From Halpernia frigidisoli (GTDB lineage: Bacteria; Bacteroidota; Bacteroidia; Flavobacteriales; Weeksellaceae), in contig NZ_FOQT01000005.1 in NCBI RefSeq assembly GCF_900113805.1, forward strand, positions 310,001-374,000: a DNA stretch of 64,000 nucleotides, given 5' to 3'. The position numbers and the translations under genes were made by a program. Below are positions 43,497 to 52,975 of this stretch, piece by piece. The stretch's first letter is position 1; every line of letters begins with the position of its first letter. The notes beneath the pieces are model-generated. The model was given only the letters and a program-made list of their open reading frames with translations. It was not told the origin of the DNA and ran no database searches.

Positions 43497-46487
43497 TTAA
43501 AAAGTTACATTTAAATTAAATCCAAAACTTCTATAGTTTGGATATTGTCCATCAACTGCGATACCTGCAGCCTGACCGCTTGAACTTGCTGTCTCTGGAT
43601 CATTATAATTTTCATTGTTTTTAGCATAGAAAAAGAATGGGTTTCTAGCATAAACGCCAAATGTAGCACTTGTAACGAAAGTACTGCTTAAAAGCGCTTT
43701 CGGAATAGAATAAGTTAAAGCTAATTCTCTAATTTTTAGTGCTTCACCGTCCACTAACATATTTTCAGGAATATTTCTTCCTGCCCCTGTAAAGTAACCA
43801 GTTGCTCCTGAATAAGTTGGATTATTACCCGTAGCTGTTGTATTAGCAACATAATTTGGGTTGGCTGCAGTACCTATATTTTGAACAGATCCTGGAATAA
43901 CATACCCTTTACTTCTGTCAAAATCTGCCGTTTCATTAGCTCCACCTGTAAACAATAATAGTCTTTTAGTGAAAGAAAAGAAACTTGCTCCATGTCTGTA
44001 ATCAGCAGTACCGGATAATGTGAAGTTTTTGATTCTCACATTCATGTTTAGACCTAAAACATAGTCAGGTGTAGCATTACCAAGTATTTCTAAAGTTGAA
44101 GTAGAAAGTGGATTTCCACTTGCATCAACGATCACATTACCATTAGGATCTCTTTGCAATTTTGTTCCTTTCAGTTTAGGAAATCTTTCGCCTTTGATAG
44201 CAAAAATCCCGATTGCAGGAGTTGAATAACTTAACAAGTTGATTTCATTGATCCCTGGTGGAAGGTCTGTCACTGTTGTTTCAGTTCTGGAATAAGAACC
44301 TCTGATTCCGATTTCAAAATCTTTCGATTTTACTGGTGTTAAACCTAAATCAGCTTCATAAGTGTCATTCTTTAAACTACCAAAGTTGTTTTGAAGACTT
44401 GCAAGACCTGAAGCAGAGGAAGCAGTCGCTCTAGTGATTAGATCCTGAGTATCACTTCTTGAATAACTACCGCTTAATGTAATTCTGTCTTTGAAAAAAC
44501 CTAAATATACAGAAGCTTCCTTACTTGTAACTTTTTCTGGTCTGATTTGTTCAGATGTTGGAGACTGATTTGCAATATATGATGAATTTGGTCCAAAAGG
44601 ATAGCCTGTTGGGAATACACCTATTTGATCAACTGCATACGGATTAATTGGAGCGTTACCAACTTTTGTATAAGAAGCCGATAATTTCGCATAATTTAAA
44701 ATATTACCTTTTATTGCTGGAAATGCATTTGTAGCAATTAAGTTTAATCCACCTGAATAATAATCGTAAGATCTAACTTCTTGATCAGATGTTCCTGTAG
44801 GAGTTACTGAAAATACAGAGTTAAATTCTTTTCTGTAAGTTCCATTAAAATAAAGATAGTTTTTATAAGCTAAATCAACATTACCAAGAAGTGCAAAAAT
44901 TCTGCTCTTTGTAATAAAATTATTTAGCTGATATGCTGGGTATGGGCTAAGAATATTTGTAATGTTATAAAATCCTGGAATTTGGAAACGCTCACCTCCA
45001 ACTGACTGAATATTATAATCATTATCTTGTGTATTAAAACCAACATTGGCTTTAAAATTTAAATCTTTAACAATATCGTAGTCAAGATTAACTAAGAAAT
45101 CACCGTAGAAATTACTTCTTCTGCTTGTACTTTGGTTAAAGAATGCTACAACGTCACCTGTTCCGTACTGAGAGAAGATAGTTCCATCTAAACCAGTTCC
45201 ATCAGGATAAACACGCGCAAATTTAAATCCATTGTTGTAACTAGTAGATAAATTGGATGTGCTTTGTAAACTTCCTTTGTAAGTCACATTGATATGGTCA
45301 TTGAAATCATATTCTAAACCAATTACAGCAGAAATGAAGTTTGATTTAGAATTGTATCTTTCATTTTCAGAAATAGTATAAGGATTAAGAGCGTAAATAG
45401 AATAGTTACCTTCATAACCACTATTTTTATACTTTCTGATGTCGATGTTTGATGGCATTTGAGTCATCTCAGAATATAAACCATGGTCAGTTTCAGAACT
45501 AGATCTGAAGATGTAGTTAAAAGTACCATCTACTTTAAACTTACCAACTCTTTTACCAGCTTTGAATAAAAATGAATTTTTTAATGATGTATCACCATCA
45601 ACAATAAACTCATTTGTGGTTCTGTTTAAATTTAAGTAAGCGTAGCTATCAGCTCCACCTACATTCATTGAAACACCATTTTGATAAATGATACCGTTTT
45701 TAAAGAAATTCGCAAAATGGTTTTTTACCGGCGCATAAGGCGCTAATAAAAACTGACCATTTTCTTGTGGTAAACCTGTAGGAACAAGTGTTCCGCCAAT
45801 ACGTGGATCTGCATATTCAGGTCCCCAAGAAGTATTTTCCCAAGGAACGAAATTTGTTCCATTGTAGTCAACATCGCTAAATGATGTATCCTGAACACCT
45901 TGTCCATACTTAGTCTGAATTTCAGGTAATTTATAAACGCTTGATACATCTACAGAAGAAATAAGGTTAAACTGAATTTTATCAGAATTAGTACCTTTCT
46001 TAGTAGTTACGATCACCACACCATTTACACCTTGTGAGCCATATAATGCAGCACCTTGTAAACCTTTGATAACGTTAATATTCTCAATAGCATCTGGTGG
46101 AAGCTGCTGTAGAATTGTAGTAGTTGAAATAACATTATCAATAACGATTAATGCCTGACCATCGCCTGTTAAGGATCTTGAACCTCTAAGCACAATTCTG
46201 TTAGTACCGTTAACACCCACATCAGTATTTGTGATTGTTAAACCTGAAACCTTACCTGTCAAAGACTGTAAAGCATTTGGATTCGCAGCTTGTGTAAGTT
46301 CTTTAGTGCCAACTATCTGACTAGCGGCAGTTACAGCATTTAAGTTTTTCTTAATACCAAGAGCACCGGTTATTACGACCTCTTCGATATTTGACGTTTT
46401 AACAGTGTCATTTGTTTGTTGAGCATTTGCAACTACAAATGTTGAACTCAAAACCACCGCTAATACGCTTGTTGTTAGTTTCTTCAT
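43497..46487 (-). CDS. SusC/RagA-family TonB-linked outer membrane transporter
   Basis: The 996-residue protein has a signal peptide (about 1-22), a TonB box (IEEVVITGA near 34-42), a plug domain (NALQSLTGKVSGLTI, then GVNGVVIVTTKKGT) and a long beta-barrel ending in Phe (NLNVTF). Unlike many SusC proteins it lacks the N-terminal carboxypeptidase-like domain, so the TonB box follows the signal peptide closely. It forms the channel of the SusCD pair with the gene downstream. Peptide or sugar uptake is possible; the substrate is unknown. Confidence 0.94.
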   Translation of the reverse strand: MKKLTTSVLAVVLSSTFVVANAQQTNDTVKTSNIEEVVITGALGIKKNLNAVTAASQIVGTKELTQAANPNALQSLTGKVSGLTITNTDVGVNGTNRIVLRGSRSLTGDGQALIVIDNVISTTTILQQLPPDAIENINVIKGLQGAALYGSQGVNGVVIVTTKKGTNSDKIQFNLISSVDVSSVYKLPEIQTKYGQGVQDTSFSDVDYNGTNFVPWENTSWGPEYADPRIGGTLVPTGLPQENGQFLLAPYAPVKNHFANFFKNGIIYQNGVSMNVGGADSYAYLNLNRTTNEFIVDGDTSLKNSFLFKAGKRVGKFKVDGTFNYIFRSSSETDHGLYSEMTQMPSNIDIRKYKNSGYEGNYSIYALNPYTISENERYNSKSNFISAVIGLEYDFNDHINVTYKGSLQSTSNLSTSYNNGFKFARVYPDGTGLDGTIFSQYGTGDVVAFFNQSTSRRSNFYGDFLVNLDYDIVKDLNFKANVGFNTQDNDYNIQSVGGERFQIPGFYNITNILSPYPAYQLNNFITKSRIFALLGNVDLAYKNYLYFNGTYRKEFNSVFSVTPTGTSDQEVRSYDYYSGGLNLIATNAFPAIKGNILNYAKLSASYTKVGNAPINPYAVDQIGVFPTGYPFGPNSSYIANQSPTSEQIRPEKVTSKEASVYLGFFKDRITLSGSYSRSDTQDLITRATASSASGLASLQNNFGSLKNDTYEADLGLTPVKSKDFEIGIRGSYSRTETTVTDLPPGINEINLLSYSTPAIGIFAIKGERFPKLKGTKLQRDPNGNVIVDASGNPLSTSTLEILGNATPDYVLGLNMNVRIKNFTLSGTADYRHGASFFSFTKRLLLFTGGANETADFDRSKGYVIPGSVQNIGTAANPNYVANTTATGNNPTYSGATGYFTGAGRNIPENMLVDGEALKIRELALTYSIPKALLSSTFVTSATFGVYARNPFFFYAKNNENYNDPETASSSGQAAGIAVDGQYPNYRSFGFNLNVTF

Positions 46488-46579
46488 ATCAAATTAAATT
46501 TTTCATTGTCACAAATTTGCAAAACTTTTATAAGATGACCAAATAAATTGTTAAATAATCTTAATAAATCTAAAATTTG

Positions 46580-46587
46580 TACTTTTG
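46580..46587 (+). promoter_or_regulatory. -7 box TACTTTTG for rnhB
   Basis: It matches TAnnTTTG and ends 32 bases before the rnhB ATG at 46620. Confidence 0.45.
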
Positions 46588-46619
46588 ATAAATACAACGT
46601 AAAAAATAGAGCAAATATT

Positions 46620-47204
46620 ATGAATTTATTAATAAATCACAGTTCTATGTTGTTTGAAGCAGGTTGTGATGAAGTTGGACGCGGCTGTTTGTGTGGTCCG
46701 GTCGTTGCAGCAGCAGTTATTTTGCCAAAAAACTTTATGCAAAATTCTGTTAAAGACTCAAAATTATTAAAATCCAAGAAAAGATTGGAATTGGATGTAT
46801 ATATAAAGGACAACTGTTTGGCATATTCAATTGCTGAAGTATCAAGAGAAATTATTGACGAAAAAAATATTCTAAACGCCAGTATTTTTGCCATGCACAA
46901 CGCTCTGGATCAACTGCAAAAAGAGCCCGATTTCATTATTATCGATGGAAATAAATTTTATCCTTACAAAAACATTCCTCACGAATGCATTATAAAAGGT
47001 GATAGTAAATATTTAAGCATCGCAGCCGCCTCAATCTTGGCAAAAAATTACAGGGACCAACTAATGATCGAACTGCACAATGATTTTCCACAATATGGTT
47101 GGAGTAAGAACATGGGTTACGCCACTAAAGTTCATAGGGAAGCATTAAAACAATATGGCCCTACTATTCACCACCGCCAATCCTTCCGCTTAAATTATGA
47201 TTAA
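46620..47204 (+). CDS. rnhB: Ribonuclease HII
   Basis: The 194-residue enzyme cuts the RNA strand of RNA-DNA hybrids and single ribonucleotides in DNA. The catalytic acids are in CDEVGRG (Asp, Glu) and IIIDGNKF (Asp), with PVVAAAVILP and a C-terminal SFRLNYD tail. I take the ATG at 46620, which follows the -7 box; an earlier in-frame start would lie upstream of that box. Confidence 0.95.
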   Translation: MNLLINHSSMLFEAGCDEVGRGCLCGPVVAAAVILPKNFMQNSVKDSKLLKSKKRLELDVYIKDNCLAYSIAEVSREIIDEKNILNASIFAMHNALDQLQKEPDFIIIDGNKFYPYKNIPHECIIKGDSKYLSIAAASILAKNYRDQLMIELHNDFPQYGWSKNMGYATKVHREALKQYGPTIHHRQSFRLNYD

Positions 47205-47285
47205 GCTTTTTATTGCAAAATCATTTAAATAAAAAAGTAAAATTTAATTTGCCTTTCGTTATCTTCGTCACTTCAAAATTTACAA

Positions 47286-47780
47286 TTGACTCAAAAAGAA
47301 CGGGATTTTTCAAAACTCATTGATGAGAACCAAGGTTTGATCATCAAGGTTTCCCGACTCTACACGAATACTTTAGAAGACGAAGAAGATCTTTTTCAGG
47401 AAATTGTGTTACAATTATGGCGAAGTCACGACACATTTAAAGGACAGTCCAAAATTTCAACCTGGATGTACCGCGTCGCCCTAAACACGGCAATAACAAT
47501 TTTTAGAAAAAAGAAAAAATCACCGGAAACTGACGAGTTGCAGGAATTTCACCAGGGAAAAATTTTAGAAGATGATGACGAGCAGCAGCAACAAATATCG
47601 TTACTCTACAAAAACATAAAATTATTACCAAAAATAGAACGCGCCATCGTCACAATGTATCTGGATGATCTACCCTACAAAGACATCGCAGAAAATTTGG
47701 GTATTTCAGAAGTAAATGCAAGAGTCAAAATGAACCGCCTGAAAAAAGTTTTAAAAGAATTAATGGAAAAAAATGTCTGA
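47286..47780 (+). CDS. ECF-type RNA polymerase sigma factor
   Basis: The 164-residue protein has sigma region 2 (about 10-75: EEDLFQEIVLQLWRS, STWMYRVALNTA) and region 4 (about 105-155: YKDIAENLGISEVNARVKMNRLKKVLK). The only start fitting the domain is TTG at 47286, just after a possible -7-like TATCTTCG. The next gene overlaps by eight bases and encodes a membrane protein that may serve as anti-sigma factor. Confidence 0.92.
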   Translation: MTQKERDFSKLIDENQGLIIKVSRLYTNTLEDEEDLFQEIVLQLWRSHDTFKGQSKISTWMYRVALNTAITIFRKKKKSPETDELQEFHQGKILEDDDEQQQQISLLYKNIKLLPKIERAIVTMYLDDLPYKDIAENLGISEVNARVKMNRLKKVLKELMEKNV

Positions 47781-48441
47781 TTTTAATCTTGACGATCTAA
47801 AAAAATCCTGGCAACAACAGGATTCGCAGTCAAAATATGCGCCCTCTGAAATTTCTCAGATGTTGCACAAAAAATCACGCAATTATGTGAAATACATTTT
47901 CTACATCTCCGCCGTAGAATTTTTAATATTTTTCGGCCTTAGCATTTTTTATATCTTTAAAGCAGAAAATGACAGCAGTTTTTTAAATATTTTAAAGAAA
48001 TTAGGTGTTACACCAACCTCCGAACTCCAGCAAAGTTTTTCGCACTTATATATAGGACTAAAAATTGTGAGTTTGATCATAACCGCTTATTTCGTCGTAC
48101 AATTTTATCTTAATTACAAAAAAATAAAAATACAGGATAATCTCAAACTTTTAATTCTCCAGATCGTCAAATTTAGAAAAACGGTCAACGCTTTTATTTT
48201 TACAAATATTGCGCTTCTTATATTATTTATGGTAGTTTCAACTGTTTTTATATTTAATATTTTTACAACGCAAAATATATCACTTTCTCATCCAACACTT
48301 ATCGCTTTCCTTATAGGCTTAACTTTGACCACGCTTTTAGCCGTGGGACTCATCTGGATATATTACAAAATTGTTTACGGCATCATTATGCGGCGGTTAG
48401 GTCGTAATCTCTCCGAATTGCAAAAAATTGATAGTGAATAA
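47773..48441 (+). CDS. Membrane protein paired with the sigma factor
   Basis: The 222-residue protein has a soluble N terminus of about 35 residues (LDDLKKSWQQQDSQ), then about four transmembrane segments (near 42-62, 92-115, 140-165, 175-200). It is translationally coupled to the ECF sigma gene, the usual place for an anti-sigma factor. The short N-terminal cytoplasmic part could bind sigma, but no zinc anti-sigma motif is seen. Confidence 0.75.
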   Translation: MSDFNLDDLKKSWQQQDSQSKYAPSEISQMLHKKSRNYVKYIFYISAVEFLIFFGLSIFYIFKAENDSSFLNILKKLGVTPTSELQQSFSHLYIGLKIVSLIITAYFVVQFYLNYKKIKIQDNLKLLILQIVKFRKTVNAFIFTNIALLILFMVVSTVFIFNIFTTQNISLSHPTLIAFLIGLTLTTLLAVGLIWIYYKIVYGIIMRRLGRNLSELQKIDSE

Positions 48442-48462
48442 TTAGAATTATTTTTTTTCAGA

Positions 48463-48551
48463 AGCTATTTCCCGCTTTCACTACTCGCTTTTTTCTTTTT
48501 TTTAAATAAAAAAAATAAAAAGAGCTCAAACAGGCCGTTCAATCGGGGCTA
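48463..48551. repeat. Dispersed intergenic repeat, family B, copy 3
   Basis: Left arm AGCTATTTCCCGCTTTCACT, then CTCGCTTTTTTC; right arm AAAAAGAGCTC and CGTTCAATCGGGGCTA. It is the most diverged of the three copies and lies between the sigma-factor operon and amt. Confidence 0.65.
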
Positions 48552-48676
48552 AAAAGTCAGCTTCTATTAAAATTCAATTCGCACAACACCCCCTATTTTA
48601 TCTACAATTTATTTTAAATAAGTATAACTTTTTATAATAACCCATTTATTTCTTAAGGTCAATTGAGTTTTTTTCA

Positions 48677-48684
48677 TATTTTTG
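48677..48684 (+). promoter_or_regulatory. -7 box TATTTTTG for the ammonium transporter
   Basis: TAnnTTTG match 18 bases before the amt ATG at 48703. Confidence 0.45.
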
Positions 48685-48702
48685 CTAATAATTAATAAAA
48701 AT

Positions 48703-50031
48703 ATGAGAAAATACATTTTATCTGCAACTCTCTTTATAGTTCTGATTTTAGGCATATTTTCTCAAAATATTTTCCCCGATACTATAATTTCTCCTGATAA
48801 AATCCCAGCTTTCAACAGTGCCGACATTTCCTGGATGCTCGTTGCATCAGCCATGGTTTTGATTATGACTCCTGGTCTAGGTTTCTTTTATGGCGGCATG
48901 GTTCAGAAAAAAAATGTGATCAGCACCATTCTCCAAAGTTTTATTGCAATGGGCGTTATTTCCGTTATTTGGGTGATTATTGGATTTAGTTTGTCATTTG
49001 GGAAATCCTTTGGCGGCTTTATAGGAAATCCCCTTGAATTTATTTTTTTTAAAAATGTGGGCACACAAACGGCATGGTCTTTAGCGCCAACAATCCCACT
49101 CGCTTTATTTGCTGTTTTTCAGATGAAATTTGCAATAATTACTCCGGCTTTAATTTCCGGTGCGTTTGCAGAAAGAATACGCTTTTGGGGCTATTTGCTT
49201 TTTATCATCTTATTCTCGCTTTTCATTTATGCACCTCTTGCTCACGCCGTTTGGCATCCAGATGGAATTCTTTTTAAATATGGCATTTTAGATTTTGCTG
49301 GTGGTGCTGTTGTTCATATGAGCGCTGGTTGGGCCGCCTTAGCTGGCGCGATTTTTTTGAAAAAAAGAAAAAATCCGGTTCATAATCCCAGCCGTATCAC
49401 TTATGTGATTTTAGGAACTGCGCTACTTTGGTTTGGTTGGTTTGGCTTTAATGCAGGTTCAGCGTTCAGCAGTGGCCCGATCGCTGTTCAGGCTTTTGTA
49501 AATACCACTGTTGCTTCGGCAGCCGCGGCAATTTCCTGGGGATTTATTGAGAAAATTAAAGGCAAAAAAATATCGGCGATGGGCGTTTGCATTGGATCTG
49601 TCGTTGGATTGGTGGCAATTACGCCTGCAGCAGGATACGTTTCAACAGCGCATTCTTTGGTAATTGGAATTATCGCGGTATCAGTAAGTAGTTGGGTAGT
49701 GGATTTAAGAGCAAAAACCAATGTTGATGATACTTTGGACGTTTTTCCCTGCCACGGCGTTGGCGGTATTGTCGGCATGATCTTAACAGGCGTTTTTGCA
49801 AATCCGCATATTAATTCTGCTGTTGTTGAACCTGGATTAATTTTCGGCGAAACATCTTTATTTTTTAAGCATCTTGTTGCCATTGCCGGAATATCTGTTT
49901 TCACATTTTTTGGTTCCTACTTTTTACTTTTTATTACAAATTTAATTACGCCACTTCGTGTAACAGAAGACTACGAAATGGAAGGTTTAGACAAATCCCA
50001 ACATGGCGAATCCCTTTATAGTTCACAATAA
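48703..50031 (+). CDS. amt: Ammonium transporter
   Basis: The 442-residue Amt/Rh-type channel moves ammonium across the inner membrane. It has about eleven transmembrane segments after a first hydrophobic leader, with family blocks GGMVQKKNVISTIL, FAGGAVVHMSAG (pore His), and CHGVGGIVGMILTG with the second conserved His. Start at the ATG at 48703, seven codons inside the longest frame, just after the promoter. No glnK/PII gene is adjacent. Confidence 0.95.
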   Translation: MRKYILSATLFIVLILGIFSQNIFPDTIISPDKIPAFNSADISWMLVASAMVLIMTPGLGFFYGGMVQKKNVISTILQSFIAMGVISVIWVIIGFSLSFGKSFGGFIGNPLEFIFFKNVGTQTAWSLAPTIPLALFAVFQMKFAIITPALISGAFAERIRFWGYLLFIILFSLFIYAPLAHAVWHPDGILFKYGILDFAGGAVVHMSAGWAALAGAIFLKKRKNPVHNPSRITYVILGTALLWFGWFGFNAGSAFSSGPIAVQAFVNTTVASAAAAISWGFIEKIKGKKISAMGVCIGSVVGLVAITPAAGYVSTAHSLVIGIIAVSVSSWVVDLRAKTNVDDTLDVFPCHGVGGIVGMILTGVFANPHINSAVVEPGLIFGETSLFFKHLVAIAGISVFTFFGSYFLLFITNLITPLRVTEDYEMEGLDKSQHGESLYSSQ

Positions 50032-50117
50032 AATACAAAACAAAGTCTATTAATCTCTTTAAATAATTGCTCATTATTCCAACAGGAAAATAATTATCTT
50101 TTTTGTAATTTTGAAAA

Positions 50118-51611
50118 ATGGAGATCACCTATTTAATCGTCGGCTTCTTTGGTGGCGGAATTCTCGGCGCAATAATTCTGTATTTTTTCGTTAAATCTTC
50201 TTCAGTTTCAAGAAAAAGCTTCGATGAGATAAACAGTAGTTTTATTAAACTAAAATCGGATTTTCAAAATTCCGAGGATAAAATTGATGAGTTGAAAAAT
50301 TATTTAAGTGAGGAAAAAGAAATTACGAGATCTTACCTTTCAGAAATTTCATTTTTAAAAGAAAATTCATCTAAAATCAATGCGGAATATTCGTCCTTAA
50401 AATATCAATTTGATGAAAATAAAATAATTTATCAAAAACAAACTTCTAAACTAGATGAATTAACAGAAGAAAATAAACTGGTTTTTTCAAAAAATTCTGA
50501 GTTAAAAGCGACCAACGAAAGTTTAAACGAATCGTTAAAAACACAGAAAGAAGAAATTACTAAAATTCAGGAAATTGCAAAATCGGAATTTAAAAACTTA
50601 GCGAATACGATTTTAGAAGAAAAAACTGAAAAATTCACCACTTTAAATGCTGATAAATTAAAATTAATTTTAGATCCATTTAATGAAAAAATCCTTGAAC
50701 TAAAAAATCAGGTCAATGAAACCTATGATAAGGAAAGCAAAGAACGCTTCTCATTAGCTGACAAAGTGAAAGAATTGGCTTTGCTAAATCAGCAGATTTC
50801 CGAAGATGCGAAAAAACTTACGCGCGCTTTGAAAGGTGAAAGTAAAACGCAGGGAAATTGGGGCGAAATGATTTTGGAAAGTATTTTAGAAAAATCAGGC
50901 TTGGTAAAAGGCCGGGAATATTTTCTGGAACATGAGCTTCGCGACGAAGATAATAAAGCACTTTTTTCAGAGTTTTCCGGTAAAAAAATGCGTCCGGATG
51001 CGGTTGTTAAATATCCTGATGAACGAAATGTAATTATTGATTCTAAAGTTTCTCTCACGGCTTTTGTAGAATTGGTTGATGAAAATGATACAGATCTTTA
51101 TCAAATAAAAATTAAACAACATTTAGATTCCATAAAAAATCACATTAAACAACTTAGTGAAAAAGCTTATGACGATTATGATAAATCACTTGATTTTGTG
51201 ATGATGTTCATTCCAAGTGAACCCGCTTATATTGCTGCGATGCAGGCTGATCCAAATCTTTGGAATTTTGCTTATGAAAAAAGAATTTTGCTGTTAAACC
51301 CAAGTAATTTAATAACGTCATTAAAATTAGTTTCCGATCTTTGGAAGCGCGAATATCAAAATAAAAACGCAACAGAAATAGCAGATCGCGGCGCTAAACT
51401 GTACGATAAATTTGTCGGTTTTTTAGAAAATCTGGAAAAAGTTGGTAAAAATATTGATCAGGCGAAATCTGTTTACGAAACTGCTTTCAAACAACTTCAT
51501 ACCGGAAATGACAATCTGATAACGCAAACACAAAAGTTGAAAAATTTAGGAATTAAAAATAAAAAAGAGCTTCCACAAAGTCTAATTGATCAATCGGAAA
51601 CTTTAACTTAG
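50118..51611 (+). CDS. rmuC: DNA recombination protein RmuC
   Basis: The 497-residue protein has one N-terminal membrane helix (about 3-25), a long coiled coil (about 30-180) and the RmuC nuclease-like domain (about 200-440) with KTQGNWGEMILESILEKSGL and PDAVVKYPDERNVIIDSKVS. RmuC limits recombination at inverted repeats and has a restriction-enzyme-like fold. It is six bases upstream of the methyltransferase gene. Confidence 0.94.
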   Translation: MEITYLIVGFFGGGILGAIILYFFVKSSSVSRKSFDEINSSFIKLKSDFQNSEDKIDELKNYLSEEKEITRSYLSEISFLKENSSKINAEYSSLKYQFDENKIIYQKQTSKLDELTEENKLVFSKNSELKATNESLNESLKTQKEEITKIQEIAKSEFKNLANTILEEKTEKFTTLNADKLKLILDPFNEKILELKNQVNETYDKESKERFSLADKVKELALLNQQISEDAKKLTRALKGESKTQGNWGEMILESILEKSGLVKGREYFLEHELRDEDNKALFSEFSGKKMRPDAVVKYPDERNVIIDSKVSLTAFVELVDENDTDLYQIKIKQHLDSIKNHIKQLSEKAYDDYDKSLDFVMMFIPSEPAYIAAMQADPNLWNFAYEKRILLLNPSNLITSLKLVSDLWKREYQNKNATEIADRGAKLYDKFVGFLENLEKVGKNIDQAKSVYETAFKQLHTGNDNLITQTQKLKNLGIKNKKELPQSLIDQSETLT

Positions 51612-51617
51612 GATATA

Positions 51618-52376
51618 ATGATTGAAAGTTTGCAAAACGAAAAAGTAAAGTATCTGACCAAACTTCTGACAGATAATAGATTTCGGAAAAAAGAAAAAGT
51701 TTTTACCGTAGAAGGAATCCAGGAAAATGAACGCGCTGGCAGGTATAATTTTGAACCAGTAAATTATTTTATTTGCGAATCTATATTTTCTGGTCAACTT
51801 CCTTTAAAATATGAAAGTATTTCAGAAAACATTTATGAAAAAGTCGCATATCGTGGAAGCTCTGAAGGCATTATCGGTATTTATAATTCTAAAGAAAATA
51901 ATTTAACAGAATTTCAACCATCAAAAAATGCCTCTGTAATTGTTATCGAAAGTGTTGAGAAACCGGGAAATCTGGGCGCAATAATACGAAGTTGCGAAGC
52001 ATTCGGCATTGAAGCTTTAATTATCACAGATCCAAAAGTTGATATTTATAATCCTAATGTGATCAGATCCAGTGTCGGTTGTTTATTTGGAATGACTATT
52101 TTTCAAAGCGGCAATGATGAAACATTAAACTTTTTGAAGAAAAGCAGCTTTCAGATCCTTACAACTAATATGCACAATAGCGCAGAAGAAATTTCAAAAA
52201 AGGATCTTAAATTAAAAAGTGCCCTTATTTTTGGCACCGAACACAGCGGTCTTTCAGATTTTTGGACGAATAAAGGCGAAAATATTATTATTCCAATGTC
52301 CGGGAGCATCGATTCTTTAAATCTTAGTAACGCAGTGGCCATCTCCTGTTATGAGATACTTCGACAAAAGAAGTAA
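51618..52376 (+). CDS. TrmH/SpoU-family RNA 2'-O-methyltransferase
   Basis: The 252-residue protein has an N-terminal substrate-binding part (about 1-95, FTVEGIQENERA) and a SPOUT methyltransferase domain with the three motifs: EKPGNLGAIIRSCEAFG, IFGTEHSGLS and LNLSNAVAISCYE. It methylates a ribose in rRNA or tRNA; the exact target is not evident. It is read with rmuC and ended by a hairpin. Confidence 0.93.
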   Translation: MIESLQNEKVKYLTKLLTDNRFRKKEKVFTVEGIQENERAGRYNFEPVNYFICESIFSGQLPLKYESISENIYEKVAYRGSSEGIIGIYNSKENNLTEFQPSKNASVIVIESVEKPGNLGAIIRSCEAFGIEALIITDPKVDIYNPNVIRSSVGCLFGMTIFQSGNDETLNFLKKSSFQILTTNMHNSAEEISKKDLKLKSALIFGTEHSGLSDFWTNKGENIIIPMSGSIDSLNLSNAVAISCYEILRQKK

Positions 52377-52404
52377 ATTTCTCTTTTAAATTTTGAACAT
52401 AAAA

Positions 52405-52426
52405 AAACCCACTCGAAAGTGGGTTT
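52405..52426. terminator. Bidirectional terminator
   Basis: AAACCCACT (52405-52413) pairs with AGTGGGTTT (52418-52426) with A and T runs outside. It lies between two convergent genes. Confidence 0.85.
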
Positions 52427-52446
52427 CAAATTATCTTGAGGATAAA

Positions 52447-52788
52447 TTATTTTTTCACAGCGTCTTTAACAGCTTTGTTAGCGTCAGCAGCAGCACCTTT
52501 AGCAGCATCAGCAGCTCCCTTAGCAGCTTCACCAGCACCTTTAGCAGCTTCTTTAGCAGCATCAGCTCCAGCAGCAGTTGTAGCAGAAGCAGCATCTTTA
52601 GCAGCATCCATAGTTACAGAAGCAGCAGAATCAACTACAGCAGCAGCAGAATCAGATACCATTGCAGAAGAATCAGACATTGCAGCAGCAGTAGAATCTG
52701 TAGCGTTAGCTGTTTCAACAGTTTCAGTTTTTTTACAAGCAACTAAAGAGATAGCAGCGATAGCAGCTACGAATAATGATTTTTTCAT
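52447..52788 (-). CDS. Alanine-rich small lipoprotein, paralog 1
   Basis: The 113-residue protein has a lipoprotein signal (KKSLFVAAIAAISLVACKK), a Ser/Asp/Ala-rich middle and a C-terminal repeat of AAKGA/AKEAA units, a pattern likely to form an amphipathic helix as in LEA-like proteins. The signal peptide is the same as in the paralog at 54851-55087, showing duplication. It has a -7 box and a palindrome upstream shared with the paralog. Function is unknown, perhaps an envelope stress protein. Confidence 0.8.
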   Translation of the reverse strand: MKKSLFVAAIAAISLVACKKTETVETANATDSTAAAMSDSSAMVSDSAAAVVDSAASVTMDAAKDAASATTAAGADAAKEAAKGAGEAAKGAADAAKGAAADANKAVKDAVKK

Positions 52789-52861
52789 AATAAATTAAAT
52801 TAAATTGTTTTACTTTGTTAAATTGATTTGCGAAACTGACTGTTACATCATTTCGACAAGA

Positions 52862-52931
52862 CAAAGATAGAGTCGCTAAAAAATTTCCATTAGCAAATTA
52901 ATTGTATTATCTTTGTAAAACAGTTTTACAA
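52862..52931 (-). promoter_or_regulatory. Promoter and palindromic operator of lipoprotein paralog 1
   Basis: On the minus strand a -7 box TATCTTTG occupies 52869-52862. A 19-bp palindrome TTGTAAAACAGTTTTACAA lies at 52913-52931, with 43 bases between it and the box. On the plus strand another TATCTTTG (52908-52915) overlaps the palindrome and points to the divergent gene at 52976. A protein bound there could act on both. Confidence 0.65.
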
Positions 52932-52975
52932 TTTTTAGTAACTGACAATCAAAACTTTAACCGTATTTTCTTATT

